64,000 nucleotides of DNA from Streptomyces cathayae (GCF_029760955.1 NZ_CP121682.1:3410001-3474000), one strand, 5' to 3'. Positions 9,058 to 17,133 are shown, counted from the first letter of the stretch. Notes: a model not told the origin generated them from the sequence alone. Made by a program: numbers and translations.

Positions 9058-9196
9058 GACGGATGCCACCCGCGCCTTCGGCCTCGACCTGTCGGAATCG
9101 ATGATCGGGATCGCCCGCCGCGAGAACCCGGGCCTGCGTTTCGAACAGGGCTCGATGCTGGAGCCGGACCTCCCCTCATACGGCGCCCGTGGGTGA
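9058..9196 (+). pseudogene. Methyltransferase fragment
   Basis: A 46-codon frame beginning ATG-ACG-GAT encodes the middle of a class I SAM methyltransferase: GLDLSESMIGIARRENPGL (the acidic motif after the first strand), then FEQGSMLEPDLP. The glycine-rich SAM loop that should precede it and everything downstream are missing, so only a fragment remains. Confidence 0.5.
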
Positions 9197-9290
9197 TGCC
9201 GCCGAGGTCCAGGGTGATCAGTGCGGAGCCGTAGGCGCGGCCGTCGCCCAGGACCGTGCACGGGGAGATCAGGGGGTGTGCGAAGCCAGT
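9180..9290 (-). pseudogene. AMP-forming acyl-CoA ligase fragment
   Basis: On the minus strand a short frame reads CTVLGDGRAYGSALITLD followed by unrelated codons. The pattern VLGDxRxYxxALxTLD is typical of the C-terminal lobe of long-chain fatty-acid-CoA ligases. It abuts the methyltransferase fragment on the opposite strand. The assignment rests on one motif. Confidence 0.35.
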
Positions 9291-9469
9291 TCTCCCACCG
9301 TGCAGGGGCGGGACCGGAGGGGCGACGCGGTGACGTACGGCAGGTGGACGGTGGCCCGCTGCCTCGCCGGGCACGGCTTTCCGGAGGCGGTGGTGGTACG
9401 CGCCGGGTTCAAGGCACCGGTCCTGCTCCGGGCGCGGTGACGTACGGGGCTCAGGACGGATGCTTCGCT

Positions 9470-10248
9470 CTACGCGGCCCCGGCGACCGCCTTCACCTGA
9501 CCGGGGAGGTCCGCCCGGTGTGAGCTGACCGGGCCTGCGTCGACGCCACTGCCCTCCGCACCGTCCCCGCCCTCGGCCGGTGACCAGCGGCGGCCCGCCA
9601 TCAGGTCGCCCAGCCCTTCCCGGGAGAAGTTCATCAGGATGGCCGACGCCTGCCGGGCCGTGACGCCGGGGTGGCGTTGGCCCGGTCGGCGAGCGCCTCG
9701 GCGGCACCGACCAGGGCCTCCGCCAGCCCGGAGACCTCACCCTCGGGGAGGTCCGGGTTCATGGGGGTCCCCCCTGCTCGAGCAAAGTCGAGGACGTGGG
9801 GGAGCGCCTCGCGGGCTGCGGCGAGGATCAGCTCGGTCACGAAGGCCACGATCTCCGCGCGCATCGTGGCGACCTCGGCGGCGAAGACCTCGCCGTGCGT
9901 GCGGGCCTGGAGGTGCAGTACGGCCCAGGCGTCCGGGTGCCGGGCGGTGTGGGTGAAGAACGCCGTCAGGCCCGACCAGAGTGGGCGGTCCGCGGGCAGC
10001 CCCGGGCTCGCGCCCGCGCGCACCGCCTCGACGAGCGCCGTCGCCTCACGGCGGATGCACGCGGTGAACAGCTCTTCCTCGGAGTTCAGCTACAGGTAGA
10101 CCAACGGCTTGGACACACCCGTCAGTTCGGCGATCTCGTCCATCGACGCGGCCGTGTACCCGCGTCGACCGAAGGTCCGTACGGCAGAGTCCAGCATCTG
10201 CTGTTCGCGGACCGCCCGCGGCATCCGCTTGCTCTTCACGGCACCCAT
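9470..10248 (-). pseudogene. TetR-family regulator, inactivated
   Basis: From ATG 10248 the frame encodes a TetR helix-turn-helix (Arg-Thr-Phe-Gly-Arg-Arg-Gly-Tyr-Thr, then DEIAELTGVSKPLVYL). It is interrupted by an amber codon at 10090-10092, where homologues have Tyr or another aromatic residue. It resumes with LNSEEELFTACIRREA and a ligand-binding domain. A second lesion, a frameshift near 9665, separates the C-terminal helices (VTARQASAILMNFSREGL...), which end at TAG 9470-9472. The reading frame also carries an inserted palindromic repeat at 9763-9804. With two independent lesions it is a pseudogene unless the stop is read through. It lies downstream of the symporter gene and its double terminator. 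Confidence 0.75.
9763..9804. repeat. Palindromic GGGGGTCCCCC...TGGGGGAG element inside a gene
   Basis: This 42-bp stretch begins GGGGGTCCCCCCTGCTCGAG and ends CGAGGACGTGGGGGAG. Elements of this form recur widely in streptomycete genomes. On the minus strand it inserts about 14 residues (PHVLDFARAGGTP) into the TetR reading frame without shifting it. Confidence 0.6.
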
Positions 10249-10266
10249 ACGGGCCGCCCCACGAGC

Positions 10267-10355
10267 CCGTGGTGTCCTCCCGGTCCCGCCGGGAGGACAC
10301 CACGGGGCGACGGACGCCCCGCACGTCGGGACACGCCCGTCGTGCGGGGCGTCCG
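10267..10355 (-). terminator. Tandem strong hairpins after the symporter gene
   Basis: Two inverted repeats lie side by side. One is at 10267-10305 (CCGTGGTGTCCTCCCGG and complement, short loop) and the other at 10311-10355 (CGGACGCCCCGCACG and complement). They close the symporter transcript, which ends at 10363. Confidence 0.85.
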
Positions 10356-10362
10356 GTGCCGG

Positions 10363-11685
10363 TCAGGCCGCGGCAGCCGGCACCCTCCCGGACTCCTCGG
10401 CCAGGGTGGTGTCGACGGGCGAGGAGTGGACCGAGTCGTAGGCGTCACGGTCGAGCAGACCCTCGCGCGCGGAGACGACGACCGGGACCAGCGCCTGCCC
10501 GGCGACGTTGGTCGCGGTGCGGATCATGTCCACGATCGGGTCGATGGCGAGGAGCAGGCCGACGCCCTCCAGGGGCAGGCCGAGCGTGGAGAGGGTGAGG
10601 GTCAGCATCACCGTCGCGCCGGTGAGGCCGGCTGTGGCGGCGGAGCCGACCACCGAGACGAAGGCGATCAGCAGGTAGTCGCCCACGCCCAGCGGGACGT
10701 CGAAGATCTGGGCGACGAAGATCGCGGCGATGGCGGGGTAGACCGCGGCGCAGCCGTCCATCTTCGTGGTCGCCCCGAACGGGACGGCGAACGACGCGTA
10801 CTCCTTGGGCACGCCGAGGCGCTCGGTGACCTTCTGGGTGAGCGGCATGGTGCCGACGGAGGAGCGGGAGACGAAGGCCAGCTGGATCGCGGGCCAGGCA
10901 CCCTTGAAGAACTGGACCGGGTTGACCTTGGCGACGCCCGCGAGCAGCGCCGGGTAGACGCCGAACAGGATGATCAGGCAGCCGATGTAGACGTCGGCGG
11001 TGAAGGTCGCGTACTGGCCGATCAGGTCCCAGCCGTAGGTCGCGATGGCGTTTCCGATGAGGCCGAGGGTGCCGAGCGGGGCGAGGCGGATGACCCACCA
11101 CAGCGCCTTCTGGAGGAGTTCGAGGACGGACTCGCTCAGGGTGAGGATCGGCTGGGCCTTCTCGCCGAGCTGGAGGGCGGCGATACCGGCGACGGCGGCC
11201 AGGAAGACGATCTGCAGCACGTTCAGCTCGGTGAACGGTGTGATCACGTCGGTCGGCACGATGCCGGTGAGGAAGTCGAGCCAGGAGCCGGACTTCTCGG
11301 GCTTCCCGCCGTCCGCGGGGGTGAGTCCGGTGCCCGCGCCGGGGTTGGTGAGCAGGCCGATCACCAGGCCGACGGTCACCGCGATCAGCGAGGTGATCAG
11401 GAACCAGAGGAGGGTGCGCGAGGCCAGCCGGGCCGCGTTGTTGACCTTCCGCAGGTTGGTGATGGAGACCAGGATCGCGAAGAAGACGAGCGGCGCCACG
11501 GCCAGCTTGAGCAGGCCGATGAAGATGCCACCGGTCTTCTCCAGGGCCGTGACCAGCCAGGTGACGTCCTGGCTGCGGCCGAGCCAGCCGAGCAGGACGC
11601 CCAGGAACAGGCCGGCGAGTATCTGGACCCAGAAGGGGACCCTTATGGGCAGCCTGAAGGACTTCGTGTTCGTGGACACGGACAT
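10363..11685 (-). CDS. SLC1/DAACS-family sodium symporter, probably for cystine
   Basis: 440 residues, polytopic, DAACS family (glutamate/dicarboxylate/cystine:cation symporters). Family landmarks are SSVGTMPLTQK (hairpin 1 serine-rich tip), GATTKMDGCAAVYPAI (the NMDGT-equivalent substrate and sodium site) and a late GLTGATVMLTLTLSTLGLP. Annotation tools would call it a dicarboxylate symporter. The CAAVYPA form of the NMDGT motif is closer to cystine transporters of the TcyP/YdjN branch, and the leader carries a cysteine-containing mini-gene. Both point to cystine uptake, but substrate cannot be proven from sequence. Upstream signals and a double terminator mark it as a single-gene unit. Confidence 0.85.
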   Translation of the reverse strand: MSVSTNTKSFRLPIRVPFWVQILAGLFLGVLLGWLGRSQDVTWLVTALEKTGGIFIGLLKLAVAPLVFFAILVSITNLRKVNNAARLASRTLLWFLITSLIAVTVGLVIGLLTNPGAGTGLTPADGGKPEKSGSWLDFLTGIVPTDVITPFTELNVLQIVFLAAVAGIAALQLGEKAQPILTLSESVLELLQKALWWVIRLAPLGTLGLIGNAIATYGWDLIGQYATFTADVYIGCLIILFGVYPALLAGVAKVNPVQFFKGAWPAIQLAFVSRSSVGTMPLTQKVTERLGVPKEYASFAVPFGATTKMDGCAAVYPAIAAIFVAQIFDVPLGVGDYLLIAFVSVVGSAATAGLTGATVMLTLTLSTLGLPLEGVGLLLAIDPIVDMIRTATNVAGQALVPVVVSAREGLLDRDAYDSVHSSPVDTTLAEESGRVPAAAA

Positions 11686-11823
11686 GCTCCGTCGGGGGGG
11701 AGAAGGGGGATGCGTGAGGACAGGAGGTGGCGCCGGGGCAGCGGAGCGCCGCGGACGTGGGAAGTGCCGCGCACGGGAGGGCCGGGCCTCCGTGGGCGTC
11801 AGGACGTCAGGGCGCCGGAAACG

Positions 11824-11880
11824 TCAGGGGCGACAGTTCGCGGTGGTGACCCGGCAGAGGTCCACGTGCAGGCGTGCCAC
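11824..11880 (-). CDS. Putative cysteine attenuator leader peptide
   Basis: 18-codon frame GTG 11880 to TGA 11824-11826, encoding MARLHVDLCRVTTANCRP. A GGAGGG ribosome site lies 8 nt upstream. The pattern His-Val-Asp-Leu-x-Arg-Val followed by a C-terminal Cys-Arg is the form of actinobacterial leader peptides that precede sulfur and cysteine genes; cysteine-tract upstream frames are known to attenuate such genes when cysteinyl-tRNA is plentiful. It sits 138 nt before the symporter start on the same strand. Confidence 0.7.
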   Translation of the reverse strand: MARLHVDLCRVTTANCRP

Positions 11881-11939
11881 GAGGGGGACCCTCCGGGGCG
11901 TGGGGAACACGGCTGCTGACTTCACCCCTCGACCTTAAC

Positions 11940-11995
11940 ACCTGCCCTTTGAGACTCCCATAGCCTTACTTTGAGAGGCGGAGATCAAAAAGTAC
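11940..11995 (-). promoter_or_regulatory. Candidate symporter promoter with direct repeats
   Basis: On the minus strand TTGATC is followed about 18 nt later by a GGCTAT/TAAGGCT region, a plausible sigma-70 type promoter. The octamer TCTCAAAG occurs twice, about 23 nt apart (two helical turns), overlapping this promoter, and could be an operator. Confidence 0.4.
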
Positions 11996-12010
11996 CCACA
12001 CAACACAAAG

Positions 12011-12047
12011 CACCCCGGTTTCCATGGGTTTGACGGAAACCGGGGTG
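12011..12047 (-). terminator. Hairpin terminator after the DUF4229 gene
   Basis: CACCCCGGTTTCC, an 11-nt loop and GGAAACCGGGGTG, perfectly complementary, 49 bp beyond the stop at 12096. Confidence 0.8.
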
Positions 12048-12095
12048 TCGGACGACGTGGACGGAGCGGCCCACGGGTGAGGGACCTCACACCGC

Positions 12096-12428
12096 CTACG
12101 AGGTCTGTGCCTGCCCCTGCTGGGTCTGGGCCTGGCTCTGCGTCTGGGTGCGGGCCGCGTCGTCGGCCACGTCCTCCTGGTTGCGGTCGGCCTCCAGCTT
12201 GGCCTTCGCCCGGTCGACCCGCCGCACGATCCGCTCCGAGGCCCGGTCCCGTTCCTTGCGCAGCACGACGAGGCTGATCGGGGCCGAGATCAGCATGGCG
12301 AGCAGGATCATCCACAGACCGTTGGAGTCGCCGAGGCCACGCGGGGCGAGGCCGGAGTAGACGAGCCCCCAGACGACCAGGAGGCAGCCCACGAAGATCC
12401 CGAAGCGCATCAACGTGTAGCGGAGCAT
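12096..12428 (-). CDS. DUF4229 membrane protein
   Basis: 110 residues from ATG 12428 (MLRYTLMRFGIFVGC), chosen because GGGAGAG lies 8 nt upstream; an in-frame GTG at 12437 sits too close to that site. There are two transmembrane helices (about residues 7-25 and 38-56), then a charged cytoplasmic helix (LRKERDRASERIVRRVDRAKAKLEADR) and a Gln/Thr-rich tail. This architecture is the actinobacterial DUF4229 family, of unknown function, commonly found near menaquinone genes in streptomycetes. mqnE lies 670 bp upstream, with a GNAT gene between. Confidence 0.85.
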   Translation of the reverse strand: MLRYTLMRFGIFVGCLLVVWGLVYSGLAPRGLGDSNGLWMILLAMLISAPISLVVLRKERDRASERIVRRVDRAKAKLEADRNQEDVADDAARTQTQSQAQTQQGQAQTS

Positions 12429-12520
12429 CTCATCCACTCTCCCGGACGAACGGTCAGAACGTGTCCCAATGGGACATCCTCCAGTGAAGCACGCCCACCC
12501 CCGAAGCCCCCGGGCGGGGG

Positions 12521-13045
12521 TCAGGCCAGCGGCAGCAGCATGACGACGTCGTCCCGCTCGTCGCCCGGGGCCACCCGGATCGCGCCGGGGATCCGGCCGA
12601 CCTCCTTGTAGCCGCAGGAGCCGTAGAACCGCTCCAGGCCGAGCCCGCCGCGGCAGGTGAGCCGTATCCCCTCGATGCCGGGGAGGGTGCGGGCGGCCCG
12701 TTCCGCGGCGGCGAGCAGGTCACGGCCGTACCCCTTGCCCTGGTGGCGGGGGTGGACCATCACCGTGTACAGCCAGAGCCAGTGGGTCATCAGCCGGTGG
12801 GCGTTGAGGGTGAGGAACGCCGTCGCGGCCACCCGCCCCTCCTCGTCGTACCCGACGAGCAGCCGGGACCGCTCCTCGGCCATCGCCACGAACTGCCGCA
12901 CCAGCTCCGGACGGACCTCGTCCCGCGTCACCGGCGGCACGAAGCCGACGGCACCGCCCGCGTCGGTGACGTCGACCCACAACTCCAGGATGCCGTCACG
13001 GAGTTCCGGAGTGACGGGCGGATCCAGCGTGAAATCGAGAGGCAC
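12521..13045 (-). CDS. GNAT family N-acetyltransferase
   Basis: 174 residues from GTG 13045, preceded by GAGGGAGAA. The GNAT core is clear: a first strand WLWLYTVMVHPRHQGKGYGRDLL containing the acetyl-CoA loop (Arg-His-Gln-Gly-Lys-Gly-Tyr-Gly), then a helix and the FYGSCGYKEVGRI ending. The N-terminal half carries the acceptor-binding helices. Acceptor unknown. It lies 50 bp downstream of mqnE on the same strand and may be co-transcribed. Confidence 0.85.
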   Translation of the reverse strand: MPLDFTLDPPVTPELRDGILELWVDVTDAGGAVGFVPPVTRDEVRPELVRQFVAMAEERSRLLVGYDEEGRVAATAFLTLNAHRLMTHWLWLYTVMVHPRHQGKGYGRDLLAAAERAARTLPGIEGIRLTCRGGLGLERFYGSCGYKEVGRIPGAIRVAPGDERDDVVMLLPLA

Positions 13046-13096
13046 GGTACGGATTCTCCCTCTTCTCTTCGGAACTCGTCTTGAAACTCGTCTCCC

Positions 13097-14260
13097 TCAG
13101 ACCCGCATCGGCTGCGGGGACTCGCGGCGGGCGGGGTCGGCGGCGTCGTACTCGCGGATGATCTCGTACCGCGTGTTGCGCTCCACCGGGCGGAAACCGG
13201 CGTCGCGGATCAGGTCCAGCAGGTCCTCGCGGGTGAGCTTGTCCGGCGTGCCGAAGTCGTCCGCGTCGTGGGTGATCTTGTACTCGACGACGGAGCCGTC
13301 CATGTCGTCCGCGCCGTGCTGGAGGGCGAGTTGGGCGGTGTTGACGCCGTGCATCACCCAGAAGACCTTGACGTGCGGGACGTTGTCGAAGAGGAGACGG
13401 GAGACGGCGAACGTCTTCAGCGCCTCGGCGCCGGTCGCCATCTGCGTCCTGGCCTGGAGGCGGTTGCGGACCTTGCCGTCCTTCATGTCCACGAAGTCGT
13501 GCTGGTAGCGCAGCGGGATGAAGACCTGGAAACCGCCGGTCTCGTCCTGGAGTTCACGCAGCCGCAGCACGTGGTCGACGCGGTGGCGGGGCTCCTCGAT
13601 GTGGCCGTAGAGCATGGTGCAGGGCGTCTTCAGCCCCTTCTCGTGCGCCAGCCGGTGGATCCGCGACCAGTCCTCCCAGTGGGTGCGGTGGTCGACGATG
13701 TGCTGCCGGACCTCCCAGTCGAAGATCTCCGCGCCGCCGCCGGTGAGGGACTCGAGCCCGGCGTCGATCAGTTCGTCGAGGATCTCGGAGGCGGACATCC
13801 CGGAGATGGTCTCGAAGTGGTGGATCTCGGTGGCGGTGAACGCCTTCAGGGACACGTCCGGCAGCGCGGCCTTCAACTCGCGCAGGGAACGCGGGTAGTA
13901 GCGCCACGGCAGGTTCGGGTGGAGCCCGTTGACGATGTGCAGCTCAGTGAGGTTCTCCGCCTCCATCTCCTTCGCGAGCCTCACCGCCTCCTCGATGCGC
14001 ATCGTGTACGCGTCCTTCTCCCCCGGCTTGCGCTGGAAGGAGCAGTACGCGCAGGAGGCGGTGCACACGTTGGTCATGTTGAGGTGGCGGTTGACGTTGA
14101 AGTGGACGACGTCACCGTTCTTCCGCGTCCGCACCTCGTGCGCCAGCCCGCCCAGCCAGGCCAGGTCGTCCGACTCGTACAGCGCGATGCCGTCCTCGCG
14201 GGACAGCCGCTCACCGGAGCGGACCTTCTCCTCCAGCTCGCGCTTGAGCCCGACGTCCAT
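13097..14260 (-). CDS. mqnE: Aminofutalosine synthase (radical SAM)
   Basis: 387 residues from ATG 14260, with an AGAGGT ribosome site. MqnE joins 3-enolpyruvylbenzoate to S-adenosylmethionine to give 6-amino-6-deoxyfutalosine. The cluster motif CxxxCxxC (Cys-Thr-Ala-Ser-Cys-Ala-Tyr-Cys) is at about residues 66-73, preceded by HFNVNRHLNMTNVC, and later segments GLESLTGGGAEIF and GMLYGHIEEP-like (TPCTMLYGHIEEPRHR) match MqnE. It diverges from MqnC in the same window at all these blocks. The Lrp-type gene lies immediately upstream on the same strand, with 75 bp between. Confidence 0.95.
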   Translation of the reverse strand: MDVGLKRELEEKVRSGERLSREDGIALYESDDLAWLGGLAHEVRTRKNGDVVHFNVNRHLNMTNVCTASCAYCSFQRKPGEKDAYTMRIEEAVRLAKEMEAENLTELHIVNGLHPNLPWRYYPRSLRELKAALPDVSLKAFTATEIHHFETISGMSASEILDELIDAGLESLTGGGAEIFDWEVRQHIVDHRTHWEDWSRIHRLAHEKGLKTPCTMLYGHIEEPRHRVDHVLRLRELQDETGGFQVFIPLRYQHDFVDMKDGKVRNRLQARTQMATGAEALKTFAVSRLLFDNVPHVKVFWVMHGVNTAQLALQHGADDMDGSVVEYKITHDADDFGTPDKLTREDLLDLIRDAGFRPVERNTRYEIIREYDAADPARRESPQPMRV

Positions 14261-14335
14261 GCCGATACCTCTTTCTGAGTTTCCCCGTTCCCCCGGGGGA
14301 TCCTGCGACAGACTCCGCCCACCGTAACGCCCCGG

Positions 14336-14794
14336 CTACCGGACCTCTTCGGGCAGCTCACCGACGCGGTTCTCCCACTTCGTGGAGAGCACGATGGTGC
14401 TCCGGGTCCGGGAGACGCCCTTGGTGCCGGACAGCCGGCGGATGGTCCGCTCCAGCCCGTCCACGTCGGCCGCCCGCACCTTGAGCATGTAGGAGTCCTC
14501 GCCGGCGATGAACCAGCAGTCCTCGATCTCCCTCAGGTCCTTCAGCCGCTGCGCCACATCCTCGTGGTCGGCGGCGTCGGAGAGCGAGATGCCGATCAGG
14601 GCCGTCACCCCGAGGCCGAGCGAGGCGGCGTCCACGGTGGCGCGGTAGCCGGTGATCACGCCGGCCGCCTCCAGCCGGTTGATGCGGTCGGTGACGCTGG
14701 GGCCCGACAGTCCGACGAGGCGCCCCAGCTCGGCGTAGGAGGCACGGCCGTTCTCTCTCAGGGCCTGGATGAGCTGCCTGTCCACCGCGTCCAT
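14336..14794 (-). CDS. Lrp/AsnC family transcriptional regulator
   Basis: 152 residues from ATG 14794 (MDAVDRQLIQALRENGR), chosen because the family begins here and a GAAGG site precedes it; the open frame continues 40 low-complexity codons upstream and those are probably untranslated. The N-terminal helix-turn-helix (SYAELGRLVGLSGPSVTDRINRLE) is followed by an RAM effector domain (GYRATVDAASLG, then GEDSYMLKVRAADVDGLERT). Such proteins sense amino acids. Its position between mqnE and the UbiX-type gene suggests control of menaquinone genes or simple co-transcription; this is inference. Confidence 0.9.
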   Translation of the reverse strand: MDAVDRQLIQALRENGRASYAELGRLVGLSGPSVTDRINRLEAAGVITGYRATVDAASLGLGVTALIGISLSDAADHEDVAQRLKDLREIEDCWFIAGEDSYMLKVRAADVDGLERTIRRLSGTKGVSRTRSTIVLSTKWENRVGELPEEVR

Positions 14795-14954
14795 GCGATC
14801 GAAGCCTTCCGCTGAAGAGTCTGGAGTTTGCTGAGAGCTGAGAGGTGGTTCGAGTGGTGGTGCTGTGGGTGCTGTGGGTGCTGCCGTGGCTGCTGGTGTC
14901 GCGTCGGGCTTCATGGACTCGAAGGGCTCCAGGGAACCTCCGGCCTCCTCGGAC

Positions 14955-15641
14955 TCACTCGGTCCGGGCGGACCCGCCGCCGAGTTCGCCCTTCCACCGG
15001 CGGTAGAGCCGGTGCTCGACGCCCGCCGCGTCGAGCACGCGTCCGGCGACGAAGTCCACCAGGTCCTGGATGTGCGTCGCGCCCGCGTAGAAGCCCGGCG
15101 AGGCGGGCACCACGGCCGCGCCCGCGTCGTCGAGGGTGACCAGGTGCCGCAGGGTCTGGCCGTTCAACGGGGTCTCCCGGACGGCCACGACCAGCTTGCG
15201 CCCCTCCTTCAGGGTCACGCTCGCCGCCCGCTGCAGCAGGTCCTTGGACAGCCCGAGCGCCACCCCGGCCACACAGGCCGTGGAGGCGGGCACGATCAGC
15301 ATCCCCTTGTGCGGATACGAGCCGGAGGAGGGGCCCGCCGCGAGGTCGCCGGCGGCCCAGTGCCGTACGCCGTCGAGGTCCACGGCGAAGGTGCCGGGCT
15401 TGCCGTCCGCCCCCCGGGACAGCCATTCCCGCAGGTCGTCGCGCCAGTGGGCGTCCCTGAAGGAGATGCCGGTCTCGTCCAGCAGGGTGAGTCGCGAGGC
15501 ACGGCTGACGACGAGGTCGACGCTCTCTCCCGCCTGGAGGAGCGCACGGAGCACGGCAGCCGCATACGGCGTGCCGGAAGCGCCGGACACCCCCAGGATC
15601 CAAGGCGTCCGGGTCGTCTCTCCTGGCTTGAGGTGGTTCAC
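14955..15641 (-). CDS. mqnM: Flavin prenyltransferase (UbiX type) for the menaquinone decarboxylase
   Basis: 228 residues from GTG 15641; longer in-frame starts exist, but the UbiX fold begins at WILGVSGASGTPYA. It makes prenylated FMN, the cofactor of UbiD-type decarboxylases. Diagnostic blocks are GVSGASG (FMN phosphate), the PHKGMLIVPASTACVAGVA region and the late LVVAVRETPLNGQTLRH (Arg-Glu-Thr-Pro-Leu) prenyl-phosphate site, then ASPGFYAGATHIQDLVDFV. The partner UbiD-type gene is 3.6 kb away on the same strand. The symbol mqnM is in use for this gene in streptomycetes; ubiX is the older name. Confidence 0.9.
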   Translation of the reverse strand: MNHLKPGETTRTPWILGVSGASGTPYAAAVLRALLQAGESVDLVVSRASRLTLLDETGISFRDAHWRDDLREWLSRGADGKPGTFAVDLDGVRHWAAGDLAAGPSSGSYPHKGMLIVPASTACVAGVALGLSKDLLQRAASVTLKEGRKLVVAVRETPLNGQTLRHLVTLDDAGAAVVPASPGFYAGATHIQDLVDFVAGRVLDAAGVEHRLYRRWKGELGGGSARTE

Positions 15642-15732
15642 GACACCGAGCCTATCCGGCATGGTGGGGTGGGAACCGGGCAAGGGGGTCGGCCCGTTCC
15701 CCAGGCGGACGATTCAGACGGAGGGGGTTGCC

Positions 15733-16338
15733 GTGTCCAACACCGGTTCATCGTGGTCGGGACGCGAGCGGGCGAAGACGGCGGCCGTGGTGATGGCGGC
15801 CTGGGTGGCGCTGCTGTGGCTGCTGGAAGTGGTCGACACCGTCTTGGGCCACGCACTGGACGACTTCGGCGTCGTACCGCGCACGGTCTCGGAGCTGACC
15901 GACGTCGTCCCCTCCGCCTTCATCCACTTCGGCTTCGCCCATGTCGCGGCGAACAGCGTGCCGCTGCTGGTGCTCGGCTTCCTCGCCGCCCTGGGCGGCC
16001 TGCGCCGGTTCGCCGCCGTGTGCGCGCTGATCATCGTCGCCGACGGGCTGGGGGTGTGGCTCATAGCCCCGGCGCACACCAACACGGCGGGCGCCTCCGG
16101 CCTGATCTTCGGCCTCTTCGGCTTCCTGCTGTGCAGCGGCTTCGTGGAGCGCCGGCCGATGGGCGTCGTCGTCGGGGTGCTGGTCGGCGCGGTCTGGGGC
16201 GGCTCGATCCTCGCGGGCATCGCCCCCGGCCAGGCCGGCGTCAGCTGGCAGGGCCACCTCATCGGCCTGCTGGCCGGCGTGGCCGCGGCCTTCCTGTTCC
16301 GCCGCACCCCCGAACGCCGGGACGCGCTCCCCGTGTGA
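15733..16338 (+). CDS. Rhomboid family intramembrane serine protease
   Basis: 201 residues from GTG 15733, with GAGGGGG 8 nt upstream. Six transmembrane segments. The catalytic serine is in TAGASGLIFGLFGFLL (Gly-Ala-Ser-Gly), and the paired histidine is in WQGHLIGLLAG in the last helix. The HFGFAHVAANSVPLL segment is the usual oxyanion-side histidine/asparagine helix. It cleaves substrates within the membrane; the substrate is unknown. It diverges from the UbiX-type gene, with about 90 bp between starts. Confidence 0.9.
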   Translation: MSNTGSSWSGRERAKTAAVVMAAWVALLWLLEVVDTVLGHALDDFGVVPRTVSELTDVVPSAFIHFGFAHVAANSVPLLVLGFLAALGGLRRFAAVCALIIVADGLGVWLIAPAHTNTAGASGLIFGLFGFLLCSGFVERRPMGVVVGVLVGAVWGGSILAGIAPGQAGVSWQGHLIGLLAGVAAAFLFRRTPERRDALPV

Positions 16339-16374
16339 GGCGGCGCGCTGAGGGCTCCGTGTGCTCCGGTGCCC

Positions 16375-16662
16375 TCAGGACCTCACGCGCAGCGCGATAC
16401 GCAGGGTGTCGGTGAGCGCCCGCGTCAGCTCGGCCACGAGATACCGCAGCTCCGCCGGACCCGCCTCGTCCACCAGGTGCCGGGCATGCCCCAGCAGCAC
16501 GGCCGCCATCTCCAGCTGGGTGGCCTCCACCGCGTCGGCGCGGCGCTAGACGGGTCCGGGCCGCGCCGGATCGGCGATGACGTAGGCGCGCTTGCCGTCA
16601 GAACCGCACCAGGGCAGAAGGCGCGGCTCGCGCCTCTCTCCGGACGCCGGCTCGGCCGTCAT
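16375..16662 (-). pseudogene. Small conserved hypothetical protein with internal amber codon
   Basis: A 95-codon frame from ATG 16662 to TGA 16375-16377 is broken by TAG at 16546-16548. Both halves look real: LLPWCGSDGKRAYVIADP before the stop, and VEATQLEMAAVLLGHARHLVDE and LRYLVAELTRALTDTLR after it, as in streptomycete proteins of this type. The start overlaps the stop of the upstream gene (ATGA), so the two were translationally coupled. Either a recent nonsense mutation or, less likely, readthrough. Confidence 0.6.
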
Positions 16663-16985
16663 GCGACCTCCACCCCGTACATCACGTACGGGCCGTGCCC
16701 GGCCGGCCCCAGTGCCACGAGCTCCGCCTCCCGCCGCCGGGCCGCCTGCTCGGCGGCGACGACGTACGGGCGCACCGCCCGGGTGTCCTCACCGGCGAGC
16801 AGCTCCTCCGGCCGCCGGGGGCACACACCGGTCCGGTGCACCAGGGTCGGCACGGTGCGCCTGTGCCGTCCGGCTGCCTGCTCCGGCGGGGCGGGCAGCA
16901 CCGTACGGGCGAGGGCGAGCAGGACCGCGGCGGATGCGAGGAAGAGGGCCGCACAGGGCAGGAGGGCAGGGATAGGCTCGGACAC
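16659..16985 (-). CDS. Small membrane protein with signal-anchor
   Basis: 108 residues from GTG 16985, with an ideal AAGGAG 7 nt upstream. One hydrophobic segment (about residues 8-30: ALLPCAALFLASAAVLLALA) is followed by a soluble Arg/Glu-rich domain. No family recognised. The divergent GntR gene (17134) and the coupled, now broken, gene at 16375-16662 form a module seen repeatedly in streptomycetes with a GntR-type regulator facing small unknown genes. Regulation by the divergent GntR protein is likely but inferred. Confidence 0.65.
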   Translation of the reverse strand: MSEPIPALLPCAALFLASAAVLLALARTVLPAPPEQAAGRHRRTVPTLVHRTGVCPRRPEELLAGEDTRAVRPYVVAAEQAARRREAELVALGPAGHGPYVMYGVEVA

Positions 16986-17133
16986 GCGTCAGCTCCTTGT
17001 TGGCTGGTGCCGTGCCCCGGGACGGCCGCAATCCGTCGCCGGGGTCTTTCGTCGCGACAGTACTGCAAGTCCACTATGTATTCTAGGGGAACTACAGATC
17101 GACTAGCAGTCGTGCCAGACAGAGGATGGCGCG

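Noticed and set aside
10363..11685. Calling the symporter DctA
   Set aside because: C4-dicarboxylate uptake cannot be inferred; the motif variant and cysteine leader favour cystine, so no symbol is given.
9796..11919. Very long plus-strand frame (about 700 codons) opposite the symporter
   Set aside because: High-GC antisense open frame rich in Gly, Asp and Arg with no family match. The minus-strand symporter is unambiguous.
14795..14914. 40-codon N-terminal extension of the Lrp-type regulator
   Set aside because: Low-complexity (GTGCTGTGG repeats on the opposite strand), not found in the family, and a better start with a ribosome site lies at 14794.
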